The notes under the pieces were generated by a model. The model did no database searches. It had not been told where the DNA came from and saw nothing but the letters and a program-made list of their open reading frames with translations. A DNA stretch of 64,000 nt, from positions 930,001-994,000 of the forward strand of contig CAXBGS010000001.1 of NCBI GenBank assembly GCA_963975425.1, given 5' to 3'. Below, in pieces: positions 10,330-19,640 of this stretch. A program made the position numbers and the translations under genes. Every line of letters starts with the position of its first letter. Position 1 is the stretch's first letter. Source of the DNA: CAXBGS01 sp963975425 (lineage in GTDB: Bacteria > Planctomycetota > Planctomycetia > Pirellulales > Pirellulaceae).

Positions 10330-10350
10330 CGCGGGTCAAAGTCCTTATTC

Positions 10351-10483
10351 GTCACTGTGCTGGTTGGTCGCAGTGCTGGTTCGTCACTGTGCCGGTTTGA
10401 TTGCTGTGCCGGTTTGATTGCTGTGCCGGTTTGATTAAGGCGCCGGTTTGATCACGGCGCCGGTCGATCACGATGCCTGATCG
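10351..10483. repeat. Degenerate 16-17 bp tandem repeat, about eight units
   Basis: Successive copies share the core tgc[t/c]ggtt. Core starts are near 10358, 10374, 10390, 10407, 10424, 10441, 10458 and 10474, so spacing is 16, 16, 17, 17, 17, 17, 16. The middle units (gctgtgccggtttgatt) are identical and the outer ones are diverged. The array lies between the transporter start at 10329 and the diguanylate cyclase stop at 10561. Adjacent unit spacing and lack of unique spacers rule out a CRISPR array. Confidence 0.85.
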
Positions 10484-10560
10484 CCGCCGGCCGCACATCG
10501 AGACCGACGAATTTGATCGACGTATTTGCAGACACCATGAAACACCACGACCTTTTGTGA

Positions 10561-11499
10561 TCACTTTTTCTTAGCGATTTCGGGGGCACCGTACAGCACA
10601 GGGCTTTTTCCGTCATGGTAGTACGTTCGGTTGCGCCCAATATTTTTTGCCGCGTACAGGGCTTCATCGGCGCGGCGCAAGACGGGACTGACGACCATGT
10701 CGTCACGAGGCTCGCTAAGCCCGATGCTGGTCGTGACTTGCAACTGCGTTGGCCCGGCATCCAGTCGCAGATTGGCGATGTTCTTGCGCAGCTCGTTCAG
10801 ACGATCCGCGGCAACTCGCAGCGGTCCATCCAAGATCACTGCAAATTCCTCGCCGCCAAATCGGGCGACCATGATCGTGTTATCCAAGTTCACGCTTAAA
10901 GTCTTAGCGATTTGCTGTAGGACGTGGTCACCCGTTTGGTGTCCGTGTGTGTCGTTGATCGTTTTGAAGTGATCGATGTCGATCAGGGCCAACACAAAGG
11001 AGCGACCGCCTTTGCGAAACGCCGCGAACAGTTCGTCCAACTGTTGATCAAACGCCCTGCGGTTCATCAATCCGGTCAGCCCGTCGGTGCGAGCTTCAGT
11101 CAAATAACATTCGATTTGTTTGGTCTGACGTTCAAGCTGTTTCTCGGCGGCTTCCAAGCGTGTTTGCAGATCGTCATTGCTTTTCATGATCTGCTTGAGC
11201 AATAGGACGACTCGGTGGCCGGCATCCGAGGAAGAAGTCCCGAGATCGCTGTTGACGGCATCGTTGATTGCACCGATTTCGTCTTGATACCGCAAGACGC
11301 TGCCGGAATATTCGCTGGTCCATGTGCCCAAGTCCTCGAGCAACTGCAGCAAGCGGTTGCGGTCGGATTCGTCTAAGTCCGCGTCACCGCTTTCAAGTTC
11401 TTTCTTGGCAAGCCGGCGGCCTAGGAACATCCCCACGGCAATCAATGCCAATGCCAACAGCGATCCGATCGCGATGACAATGCCATTTCCCTGGAACAT
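10561..11499 (-). CDS. Membrane-anchored GGDEF diguanylate cyclase
   Basis: 312 residues. An N-terminal membrane helix (about 7-27) precedes a mostly helical region (about 40-135, likely coiled coil at 100-135) and a C-terminal GGDEF domain. The active-site loop reads GGEEF (215-219), with the expected DIDHFKTIND motif at about 173-183, so cyclic-di-GMP synthesis from GTP is likely. The inhibitory RxxD site normally just upstream of GGEEF is absent (the region reads DNTIMVAR), suggesting no classical product inhibition. There is no recognisable sensory domain beyond the helix. It could modulate the Tad pilus or surface attachment, but nothing in the window links them directly. Confidence 0.9.
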   Translation of the reverse strand: MFQGNGIVIAIGSLLALALIAVGMFLGRRLAKKELESGDADLDESDRNRLLQLLEDLGTWTSEYSGSVLRYQDEIGAINDAVNSDLGTSSSDAGHRVVLLLKQIMKSNDDLQTRLEAAEKQLERQTKQIECYLTEARTDGLTGLMNRRAFDQQLDELFAAFRKGGRSFVLALIDIDHFKTINDTHGHQTGDHVLQQIAKTLSVNLDNTIMVARFGGEEFAVILDGPLRVAADRLNELRKNIANLRLDAGPTQLQVTTSIGLSEPRDDMVVSPVLRRADEALYAAKNIGRNRTYYHDGKSPVLYGAPEIAKKK

Positions 11500-11603
11500 A
11501 GAATCTGCTTGTGGGTTGATCGTTAAAGGCTAAAAAATTGATCGAGGTGCAATCGGGCACCACGGTCTGCAAGTGCAACGGCCCAAGTACGTATCCCCCA
11601 AGG

Positions 11604-11655
11604 CGAAATCCCTGAGTGAATTTCCCGAATGAAATCTCAAGTGAAATCTTGATTG
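11604..11655. repeat. Degenerate 12-13 bp direct repeat, four units
   Basis: Units gaaatccctgagt, gaatttcccgaat, gaaatctcaagt and gaaatcttgatt follow one another between the diguanylate cyclase start and the glgC stop. The gap 11500-11754 holds no convincing gene. Similarity is imperfect, so this may be residual repeat decay rather than a functional site. Confidence 0.5.
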
Positions 11656-11754
11656 ACTTTCGAGAGGGTTCACGGAGCGGAATCCTTGTGGAGGACTCCA
11701 CTGCCAGGCATATCGTTTTGGTGACTTGGTACTTGGTGATTTACCGGCCCCGGT

Positions 11755-13014
11755 CTAACCGGTAGCGATTGGCTGGTGCGTCGGTTCGGACTGTAGCTGT
11801 TCACCTCGCGCGATCACAACAATCCCGCTGTCGGTAACGGTAAACCCGCGTGCGGCGTCGGCAGCGGGGTCATATCCGATACAGGTTTCGGGCGGGATTT
11901 CAACACCTTTGTCGATGATAGCTCGGCGGATCTTGCATCGACGGCCGACCTCAACGTCATCAAACAGGATGCTGTCTTCGATGTGGGCGTAGCTATTGAT
12001 TCGTACGTTCGAACCCAGCACGCTTCTCGCGACGCTGCCGCCACTGATGATCGAACCTTGGCAAAGAATCGAATCGTGCGCCTCGCCGCGGCGCGACGTG
12101 TGGCCTTCGCTGCCGAAGACGAATTTCGGTGGCGGCAACATTGGCTGGTAAGCGCGGATCGGCCAATCGCGGTCGTACAAGTTCAGCTGTGGATCGACAT
12201 CGATCAGGTCCATCGTCGCTTCGAAGTAAGCGTCCAACGTTCCGACATCGCGCCAGTACGCATCACGTTTTCGGTTTTCATCGAGAAACGGAAAAGCGAA
12301 GACGTTGTACTTGTCGATCGCGCCCGGAATGATGTCTTTGCCAAAGTCATGACTGCTGTCGGGTTTGGTCGCATCGTTGCACAACTGTTCGTACAAGAAC
12401 CGAGCGTTAAAGACGTAGATCCCCATCGACGCCAAGCACACGTCGGGGTCTTCGGGGGTCCCGATCGGGTCGGCCGGTTTTTCTTGAAAGCCAACAATCC
12501 GATGATCCGGATCGGTTTGCATCACGCCAAACTGTTTAGCGTCTTGACGATCGACGCGCAGGGCGCCGACGGTGATATCGGCGCCGACCTTGCGATGGAA
12601 CTCGACCATCGGCTTATAGTTCATCTTGTAGATGTGGTCGCCGGCCAGCACGACAACATCCTCGGGCTGTTCGCGCTCGATCGCATAAATATTTTGGTAC
12701 ACGGCGTCAGCGGTGCCTTGGTACCAATTGTCATCGATTCGTTGCTGGGGCGGGACGACGTCAATGAATTCGCCCAGCTCGCGACAGAAGTACCCGCTCC
12801 AGGCCAAGTGGATATGCCGGTCGAGCGACTGCGCCTTGTACTGGGTCAGCAACAACAGCCGACGCATGTCGCTGTTGAGACAATTGCTGAGCACAAAGTC
12901 GGTGATGCGGTAAATTCCGCCAAAGGGCACCGCCGGCTTGGCACGGTCTCGCGTCAAAGGTTCCAACCTGGACCCTCTGCCGCCGGCCAATATCACCGTC
13001 AATGTATCTCGCAT
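11755..13014 (-). CDS. glgC: Glucose-1-phosphate adenylyltransferase
   Basis: 419 residues, full length for bacterial GlgC. The N-terminal pyrophosphorylase signature LAGGRGSRLEPLT is followed by RAKPAVPFGG and the adenine/sugar-binding region (AGDHIYKMNY, GVMQTD, FQEKP). A C-terminal left-handed beta-helix with hexapeptide-like spacing covers about residues 300-400. It makes ADP-glucose from ATP and glucose-1-phosphate, the committed step of bacterial glycogen synthesis. No glgA, glgB or glgX is adjacent, so the pathway is dispersed. The ATG at 13014 precedes MRDTLTVILAGG, the expected N-terminus. Confidence 0.96.
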   Translation of the reverse strand: MRDTLTVILAGGRGSRLEPLTRDRAKPAVPFGGIYRITDFVLSNCLNSDMRRLLLLTQYKAQSLDRHIHLAWSGYFCRELGEFIDVVPPQQRIDDNWYQGTADAVYQNIYAIEREQPEDVVVLAGDHIYKMNYKPMVEFHRKVGADITVGALRVDRQDAKQFGVMQTDPDHRIVGFQEKPADPIGTPEDPDVCLASMGIYVFNARFLYEQLCNDATKPDSSHDFGKDIIPGAIDKYNVFAFPFLDENRKRDAYWRDVGTLDAYFEATMDLIDVDPQLNLYDRDWPIRAYQPMLPPPKFVFGSEGHTSRRGEAHDSILCQGSIISGGSVARSVLGSNVRINSYAHIEDSILFDDVEVGRRCKIRRAIIDKGVEIPPETCIGYDPAADAARGFTVTDSGIVVIARGEQLQSEPTHQPIATG

Positions 13015-13263
13015 GCGTTTCGTTGCTCCTTGCGCTGAAATATCCGTCGAATCATAGCAAAAAATACCCAGTGAATGCTATTTCACTTCTCATCGGGCTC
13101 TGATTGGCCTGAAGTTTGCAATTTAGTCGCGGATTACGAACCGGACTGCTGAAATGACAGAAACATAGGGGGTTACTGGATTTTGAATCACGGAATCGTG
13201 AACGAAATTGCCCATCGGTTTGTAAAGAATACAAATTCGCCAACGACTCACCGGAGTATTGCT

Positions 13264-14766
13264 ATGTCACACCAATGGAAAAATCTGAGTTTTGCTCTCG
13301 CGGCGATGCTGGTCGGCGCACTTGTGACCGGAGTGGTGATGAGCCTGCCCCAGGGGATGCGCAACGACGCGTACGCGCAACAGCAGGGAGCGTCGATCGC
13401 CGCTCGGCAAAACCTGTCGACCGCTCAAAATCTGTCGACCTCGTTCCGCAACGTCGCCGAAGTCCTGAAACCCTCTGTCGTCAGCATTAGCACCAAACAA
13501 AAACTGATGATTCGCGGTCGGACTCGCAACACATTGCCGCCAAGTCTGCGCCGTCAATTGCCCCCAGGCTTTGAAGATCTGTTCGGTTTCGGCGAAGACG
13601 CCATGCCGCAGCGACAACCCGAGCGAGAGGGCATGGGCAGCGGGGTGATCGTCCGCAAAGACGGCTATATCTTGACGAATAATCATGTTGTCGAAGGTGC
13701 CGATGAGCTGTTGGTCGAACTGAGTGACGGTCGCAAGGTCGCCGGTGAAATTGTCGGAACTGACCCCGAAACGGATTTGGCCGTGGTCAAAATCGAGGCG
13801 AGCGGTCTGCAAGAGGCCGTCTTTGGAAGCTCCGACGAAATTCGCGTAGGTGACTGGGTGCTAGCAATCGGAAGTCCCTTTGGACTCGATCAAACCGTCA
13901 CCGCGGGGATCATCAGCGGCAAGAACCGGGTCCAGGGAATCGTCGATGGTGGCAACGGATTCGAGGATTTCTTGCAAACCGATGCGGCCATCAATCCGGG
14001 CAATTCAGGCGGTCCGCTGGTGAACTTGCGAGGTGAGTTGGTCGGCATCAATACCGCGATCCTGTCACGCAGCGGCGCCAGTGCGGGTATCGGTTTCGCG
14101 ATTCCCGTCTCACTTGCGCGTCCGGTTCTGCAGTCGATCATCGAAAGCGGCCAGGTGCGCCGCGGATTCCTCGGTGCGGCCGTGGACGACGTGGACCCTG
14201 CGCTCGTCGAAAAGTATGGCTTGAAAGTCACGCGAGGTGCATTCATCGGCAGCGTTCTGGAAGACCAACCGGCCGCCAAAGCTGGGCTGCAACCCGGTGA
14301 TGTCGTCACCAAACTGGACGGCAGGGACTGCATCGGCGGACAACAGCTTCGTAACTACGTTGCCAGCCGCACACCGGGCAGCATCGTTGCGATGGACGTG
14401 AATCGAGATGGTGAATCGCTGAAAATCCAAGTCAAGCTGGACGAGCGAACCGATGAATCCATGTCAATGTTCAACCCCAGCACCAACGTGCTGGGCGCCG
14501 CCCTGGAACCGGTCACTCCCGCCACGGCAGAGAAGTTTGGTTACCGAGGATTGCAAAGCGGACTGATCGTGACCAGCGTTGAAGATGAAAGTTTGGCGGC
14601 GCAAGCGGGACTGCGTGCCGGCGACGTGATCGAATCAGCCGGCGGTGCTGAGCTGACTTCGGTCGAACAGCTGACCACGTTGATGCGTGAAGCCCAAAAG
14701 CGTGATCAAACGTTACGTCTGGTCATCCGTCGCGGGAACACACGAATGCTGCTGGGCGTGCGTTAA
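13264..14766 (+). CDS. Deg/HtrA-family periplasmic serine protease with two PDZ domains
   Basis: 500 residues from the ATG at 13264. This start is preferred over an upstream ATG at 13183 because a GGAG box precedes it and a clean N-terminal hydrophobic segment (about 8-27) follows. The trypsin-like domain has the full triad: His141 (TNNHVVEG), Asp171 (DPETDLAVV) and Ser248 (NPGNSGGPL). Two PDZ domains follow at about 300-390 and 405-500. It should degrade or refold damaged envelope proteins. A Q-linker-like Q/S/A-rich stretch lies at about 38-62. The upstream region contains an inverted repeat (tcacg-gaat-cgtga) near 13189, but no promoter could be assigned with confidence. Confidence 0.94.
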   Translation: MSHQWKNLSFALAAMLVGALVTGVVMSLPQGMRNDAYAQQQGASIAARQNLSTAQNLSTSFRNVAEVLKPSVVSISTKQKLMIRGRTRNTLPPSLRRQLPPGFEDLFGFGEDAMPQRQPEREGMGSGVIVRKDGYILTNNHVVEGADELLVELSDGRKVAGEIVGTDPETDLAVVKIEASGLQEAVFGSSDEIRVGDWVLAIGSPFGLDQTVTAGIISGKNRVQGIVDGGNGFEDFLQTDAAINPGNSGGPLVNLRGELVGINTAILSRSGASAGIGFAIPVSLARPVLQSIIESGQVRRGFLGAAVDDVDPALVEKYGLKVTRGAFIGSVLEDQPAAKAGLQPGDVVTKLDGRDCIGGQQLRNYVASRTPGSIVAMDVNRDGESLKIQVKLDERTDESMSMFNPSTNVLGAALEPVTPATAEKFGYRGLQSGLIVTSVEDESLAAQAGLRAGDVIESAGGAELTSVEQLTTLMREAQKRDQTLRLVIRRGNTRMLLGVR

Positions 14767-14820
14767 GCGAGTCGTTGCGGAGTGGGCGGGGCTGCCCTTG
14801 GCCCCAAACCCACGCCAACA

Positions 14821-14862
14821 AGATGCTTAATGCTGCCGGCGAGATGCCAAATGCCGCCGAAA
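14821..14862. repeat. Two-copy 21-bp imperfect direct repeat
   Basis: Two adjacent units begin agatgcttaatgctgccggc and agatgccaaatgccgccgaa. They lie in the 250-bp gap between the protease stop and the start of the DUF1549/DUF1553 gene. No other feature is seen in this gap. Confidence 0.45.
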
Positions 14863-15016
14863 GCCGTGTAAAACACGGAAAACGAGAGAGCTCGACATGG
14901 CGCCACGGCATGGCATGCGGGGGAACACGACATCGTCAAATTTTGCGTTAGGGCGGGGAGTCACGTATCATGGTGGCTTCCCGCCCTATCTCTTTTTGCG
15001 ATGGACGTCTTGCCTT

Positions 15017-18000
15017 ATGCGTCTGATTTGCGTTCTTGGTTGCTATGCCGGCGTGCTGTGCGGCATTTCCATTGGCAACTCATCTTTGTCCGCGGCGAAT
15101 CATTCGGCATCTGGCACCGAGGCATCGCATCCAGCGCTGCGGCTTACCTTTGATCAGGCAGAGGCATATGTCGCCGCCGGTGACGCGATTATCAAATCGG
15201 TCGGCCCGACCTCTCGCGACTTTACTGGGATGCCCGATGATAACCCTGCGTTGGCACTTGACGGGAACGGTGACTATGTCCGCGTTGCCGATACCGATGA
15301 TGGCCGGCTGGACTTTCGATCCGGCGAAGCGATCACGATCGAAGCGTGGGTTCGAATCGAATCCATCAAGTCAGGCCAGAACGTTTACATCGTCGGCAAA
15401 GGCCGCACCTTCCTGACTGACGAAAAGAACAATCAAAACTATGCGTTAAGGTTGCGCGGCGTTGGACAGACCGCTCGCGTCAGCTTTCTGTTTCGCAGTC
15501 AGGCTGACGATACGCATCCATCCGAATGGCATCGCTGGACCAGCCGAATTGGATTCGATCCTGACAACCAGTGGCATCATGTGGCCGTCCGTTACACGTT
15601 TGGTGATCCAGAAACGATTCGAGGCTATGTCGACGGGCAAGTCGTCGCGGGCAGTTGGGACATGGGCGGCGCGACCCGCCGCAGCCCGATCGTCGACGAC
15701 GACGAGGTTTGGGTCGGATCGTCAATGGGCGGCAACGCGGGCAACTCATTGCGAGGTGCGATCGACGAAATCGCCATTCATCGGCGGCACGTCCCGGATG
15801 CAGACTTGATCCATCGCCGCCGGGTGATTGAACGGCCACCGATCCTGCCGATCGAATCGGTTTCAACCGAACATGTCACGGTCACAATTCATGAATCATT
15901 GGATTCTCATCGTGCGTGGCCCGCTCGCGTGGATTCTGCCGCGATGACGTACCAGCAGTCGGCTTTCGGCTTTTCGCGGATCCCAACGCCATACGGTCAA
16001 GGCGGCGTCCGTCGCGACTGGAATGGTACGGTGATGTTGACCGCCGCCGCGATGGTGTATTTGCCAGATAAGAATCTTCAGTGGATGTTGCGGGCAGGCG
16101 GATTATCCAGGCTGTGGATCGACGACGAAATCGTCTTGCGAACTGCGCCGCACGTGGCCAATACCAGCGGACACGGCGATGTCGTTGCGTATGCGCATGA
16201 CGATCCTTGGCTGCGACCGCCACGGCCCGGACATCATGAACAGATCATCGATCACGTGCACCATCGTGACGGCCCGATCCGAGTGACGCTGCAAACTCTG
16301 ATCGGCGGCAAAGACTTACGACACGACTGTGGTGAGATTGTTCTGGCATACCGAACGCATCGCTCGGAACCCTGGCAAGTGCTTGACCTGGATGCCCCAT
16401 TCCCGCTGACCGATGCGGACTGGAATGGCTATCGCGACCGACTGGACGTGACGATCGATGTGGTTGATGACAAGCAGCGACGCGACGCGGCAAAGGATGA
16501 AGATTCGTACTGGAAACAACGGCATGATCGCGCCCGCGAATTTGCGGCAACGCTTCCATCGACGGCTCATGATTCGGTCGATGCGTTCATTGACGCCAAG
16601 CTGGCCGGTGCCAACGTTCTGCCCAGTGCCCTCGTCGACGACGATGCATTGATTCGCCGTTTATATCTTGATTGCGTTGGTGTGATCCCCACGACGAAGG
16701 AGATCGACGCGATCAAGCGTCGAGGTGGCGGGCGCGACGCGTGGGTAGATCATTTGTTACGCGACCCGCGCTGGGCCGACCGCTGGACGCCATATTGGAT
16801 GGATGTCCTGGCCGAAAACCCGAATATTCTAAAAGCATCGTTGAACAATACGGGGCCGTTTCGATGGTTCCTGTACGATTCGATGCGGGATAACGTTGCC
16901 TTCGATCGGTGGGTCACCACCTTGGTTCGGATGGAGGGCAGTGCGCGTTACGGCGGCCCCGCTGGATTTGGCATCGCAACGGAAAACGATGTGCCGATGG
17001 CGGCCAAGGCGCACGTGATTACCAGCGCTTTCTTGGGGATCAACATGAAATGCGCGCGTTGCCATGACGCGCCGTACCACGACTGGACGCAAAGCGACCT
17101 ATTTTCGCTCTCGGCAATGTTGGCCAACGAACCGATCGTGGTGCCCGATACCAGCAGCGTTCCGGATGAATTCTTTGGTTCCCAAAGCAGAGATGAATCG
17201 CTGATCACCGTCACGCTGAAACCCGGCGAAGCGGTCGATGCGGCGTGGTCACTGGGCGATCCGATCACCGATGGCCAATGGAGCGATCATCCTCTCGGGC
17301 GGGACGATCAACCTCGCCAACGACTGGCCTATCAGTTGACTCGGCCGGAAAATCAGCGATTCGCCGAAACAATCGTCAACCGACTTTGGCATCAATTTCT
17401 AGGCGAAGCGATTGTCGAACCGGTCGATGACTGGGAAGGTGCCTCGCCAAGTCATCCGGAACTGCTCGCGTTTTTAGCAGCTGAATTGACCTCGCATGAT
17501 TACGACTTGAAACACGTCGCGCGATTGATCTTAAAATCGAACGCTTATCAACGGCAGTCGGTCGATCGGCCCGTCACACGTGACGAAGAAGTGCGATTTT
17601 TCGACGCGCCACGGCGACGACGGATGAGCGCCGAACAAGTCGTCGACTCGTTGCACGTTGCAGTCGGCCGCGCGATGGACAGCGATGAATTGACGTTCGA
17701 TCCCGAAGCCCGCATGAAGCCATCGGCACTCAGCAGCCTGGGACGACCCAAGCGTGCATGGCAATTCGCTTCGCTTTCGAACGAGCGCGATCGACCCGCG
17801 CTCTCGCTGCCGCGAGCCGCCGCGGTGTGCGAATGTTTAAAAGCGTTCGGTTGGAAAGGTACGCGTCAGGAACCCGTCAACCACCGCGGCGACGAAGCCA
17901 ACGTTCTGCAGCCTGCAATGCTTTCCTCGGGTTTGCTGAGCATTCAATTGACGCGTCTGACCGACAGCAGTGATCTGACAGCGGAATGTGTCGGTGCAAA

Positions 18001-18334
18001 GTCTCCCCGCGAATTGGTGGAACATCTATTCGCTCGGTTCCTTGGCCGAGCACCGACGAAATCCGAACGAGCGCAATTTGTGCCACTGATCCGCCAAGGT
18101 TTCTCGACTCGATTGCTTTCCAGCGAATCGCTGAGCGAAACGCCAGTCCGCGAACCGTTTGTTACCTGGGCCAATCACCTGAATCCAGAAGCGACGACCA
18201 TCCGGTTGCGAGAGTTCGACCGGCTGCGAGGCGGTCCGCCGGCAACCACTCGGCTGACCACCGAGTGGCGAGAACGTGTCGAAGACGCCGTCTGGGCTTT
18301 GATCAACACACCCGAATTTCAGTTTATCCCCTGA
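15017..18334 (+). CDS. LamG-like domain plus DUF1549/DUF1553 (planctomycete cytochrome-associated) protein
   Basis: 1105 residues from the ATG at 15017, chosen because a signal peptide (MRLICVLGCYAGVLCG...) begins there. An in-frame ATG at 14897 would add 40 residues with no signal character. Residues about 80-270 resemble a concanavalin/LamG domain, including AIDEIAIHRRHV typical of LamG ends. DUF1549 spans about 515-720, with a heme-like C679-x2-C-H motif (CARCHDAPYHDW). DUF1553 spans about 755-1100. Such proteins almost always sit beside a DUF1501 protein, as here with a 1-bp gap, and are thought to act outside the cytoplasm in polysaccharide metabolism. Biochemistry is unproven. Confidence 0.88.
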   Translation: MRLICVLGCYAGVLCGISIGNSSLSAANHSASGTEASHPALRLTFDQAEAYVAAGDAIIKSVGPTSRDFTGMPDDNPALALDGNGDYVRVADTDDGRLDFRSGEAITIEAWVRIESIKSGQNVYIVGKGRTFLTDEKNNQNYALRLRGVGQTARVSFLFRSQADDTHPSEWHRWTSRIGFDPDNQWHHVAVRYTFGDPETIRGYVDGQVVAGSWDMGGATRRSPIVDDDEVWVGSSMGGNAGNSLRGAIDEIAIHRRHVPDADLIHRRRVIERPPILPIESVSTEHVTVTIHESLDSHRAWPARVDSAAMTYQQSAFGFSRIPTPYGQGGVRRDWNGTVMLTAAAMVYLPDKNLQWMLRAGGLSRLWIDDEIVLRTAPHVANTSGHGDVVAYAHDDPWLRPPRPGHHEQIIDHVHHRDGPIRVTLQTLIGGKDLRHDCGEIVLAYRTHRSEPWQVLDLDAPFPLTDADWNGYRDRLDVTIDVVDDKQRRDAAKDEDSYWKQRHDRAREFAATLPSTAHDSVDAFIDAKLAGANVLPSALVDDDALIRRLYLDCVGVIPTTKEIDAIKRRGGGRDAWVDHLLRDPRWADRWTPYWMDVLAENPNILKASLNNTGPFRWFLYDSMRDNVAFDRWVTTLVRMEGSARYGGPAGFGIATENDVPMAAKAHVITSAFLGINMKCARCHDAPYHDWTQSDLFSLSAMLANEPIVVPDTSSVPDEFFGSQSRDESLITVTLKPGEAVDAAWSLGDPITDGQWSDHPLGRDDQPRQRLAYQLTRPENQRFAETIVNRLWHQFLGEAIVEPVDDWEGASPSHPELLAFLAAELTSHDYDLKHVARLILKSNAYQRQSVDRPVTRDEEVRFFDAPRRRRMSAEQVVDSLHVAVGRAMDSDELTFDPEARMKPSALSSLGRPKRAWQFASLSNERDRPALSLPRAAAVCECLKAFGWKGTRQEPVNHRGDEANVLQPAMLSSGLLSIQLTRLTDSSDLTAECVGAKSPRELVEHLFARFLGRAPTKSERAQFVPLIRQGFSTRLLSSESLSETPVREPFVTWANHLNPEATTIRLREFDRLRGGPPATTRLTTEWRERVEDAVWALINTPEFQFIP

Positions 18335-18335
18335 C

Positions 18336-19640
18336 ATGAATTACATTTCACGACGACATCTGTTGCAACGTGCCGCCGGCGCTACGCTTCCTCTTGCTTC
18401 GGCGATCGGACCAGCGAATCACGTCGCCGCGTCAACCGCGACGACGGCATCACCGGGCAAGGCTGATCATTGCATCTTTGTTTGGCTTGGCGGAGGAATG
18501 TCGCAGATCGATACGTTCGACCCTAAACGTCGGGGCGACCCAAAAACGCGTCGGGCCGGCAGTGATTACGATGCAATCGACACTTGCGTCGACGGGGTCC
18601 AAGTGTGCCAGCATCTTCATCGCGTTGCCGATCGGATGGACCGCGTGACGGCGATTCGCACCATCCACCACGAAGTGATCAACGAACATGCCGCGGCAGT
18701 CAATCGTGTTCACACCGGTCGCCCGGTCAGCGGAACGGTGCTTTACCCATCGATCGGGTCCATCATCGCGAACCGCCGTGGGCCAGAAAACGATCGCGTG
18801 CCCGCCTATGTCTTGATCGGATATCCCAACGTGACTCGCGGACCGGGTTTCCTGGGTGCCAAAGACGGATACCTGTACCTGACCGACACCGAATCGGGTC
18901 CGGCCGGACTAACGCGACCGGGATTCTTGACAGACACACGCGAAACGCGTCGTGCAAATCTGCTAGACACGCTGCGGCAAACGGCTCGCGAGAGGTTTCC
19001 CGAATCGCCATCGCTGCAATCCTATGACGACGCGGTCAGCGAAAGTCGGCGTTTATCCGGCCCCGAGTTTATGGAAGTCTTTGACCTCGACAGCGAACCG
19101 GCCGACTTGCGCCAGCGATACGGCAGCGAGTTCGGACAGCGATGTCTATTGGCGCGTCGATTGACACAGCGGGGCGTGCGTTTCGTCGAAGTCGCACATA
19201 ACTTGAATTTCGTCAACGGCACCGGATGGGATACACACCAGACCGGACAACTGAACCAACATGTGCTGATCGACCAACTCGATTCGGCGCTCGCTGCCAT
19301 GATCGACGATTTGGAATCTTGCGGTCGCTTGGACCGGACGTTGATTGTCGTGGCAACTGAATTCGGACGACCACCGGGATTCGATACACGCGGCGGTCGC
19401 GGCCACCAGTCGGCAACATTTTCAATGGTGCTGGCCGGCGGCGGGTTAAGACATCACGGCGCGATCGGCGTCACTGATGAACTGTCGAAATCGATCGTCG
19501 ATCGCCCCGTCAGCGTCGCGGATTTTCATGCGACGATTCATCACGCGATGCAAATCGATCCGTCGGAGTACTTATACGACGGCGATCGACCGGTTCCGAT
19601 TACCGACGGCGGCCAAGTGGTCAGTGAATTGTTCAGCTAG
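18336..19640 (+). CDS. DUF1501 secreted protein (alkaline-phosphatase/sulfatase-like fold)
   Basis: 434 residues. The N-terminus SRRHLLQRAAGATLPLA looks like a twin-arginine export signal, implying export in folded form. DUF1501 hallmarks include HCIFVWLGGGMSQIDTFDPK near the start, GWDTHQTGQLNQHVL (about 300) and VATEFGRPP (about 340). The fold is related to alkaline phosphatases and sulfatases, but no formylglycine motif is present and activity is unknown. It starts 2 bp after the DUF1549/DUF1553 stop, so the two form an operon and probably work together. Its stop overlaps the convergent gene's stop by 8 bp. Confidence 0.9.
   Translation: MNYISRRHLLQRAAGATLPLASAIGPANHVAASTATTASPGKADHCIFVWLGGGMSQIDTFDPKRRGDPKTRRAGSDYDAIDTCVDGVQVCQHLHRVADRMDRVTAIRTIHHEVINEHAAAVNRVHTGRPVSGTVLYPSIGSIIANRRGPENDRVPAYVLIGYPNVTRGPGFLGAKDGYLYLTDTESGPAGLTRPGFLTDTRETRRANLLDTLRQTARERFPESPSLQSYDDAVSESRRLSGPEFMEVFDLDSEPADLRQRYGSEFGQRCLLARRLTQRGVRFVEVAHNLNFVNGTGWDTHQTGQLNQHVLIDQLDSALAAMIDDLESCGRLDRTLIVVATEFGRPPGFDTRGGRGHQSATFSMVLAGGGLRHHGAIGVTDELSKSIVDRPVSVADFHATIHHAMQIDPSEYLYDGDRPVPITDGGQVVSELFS

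Noticed and set aside
10351..10483. Possible CRISPR array
   Set aside because: Units are 16-17 bp and directly adjacent without unique spacers, and no cas genes are present.
11983..13038. 351-codon open frame on the plus strand across glgC
   Set aside because: It lies antisense to a full-length, clearly recognised glgC and has no family motifs. High GC makes such shadow frames common.
13150..13263. Possible sigma-E-like promoter before the HtrA gene (GAAC near 13201)
   Set aside because: A GAAC tetramer alone is common; no convincing second element at proper spacing was found.
14785..14812. Possible terminator after the HtrA gene (ggggc ... gcccc)
   Set aside because: The stem is short and no T-run follows.
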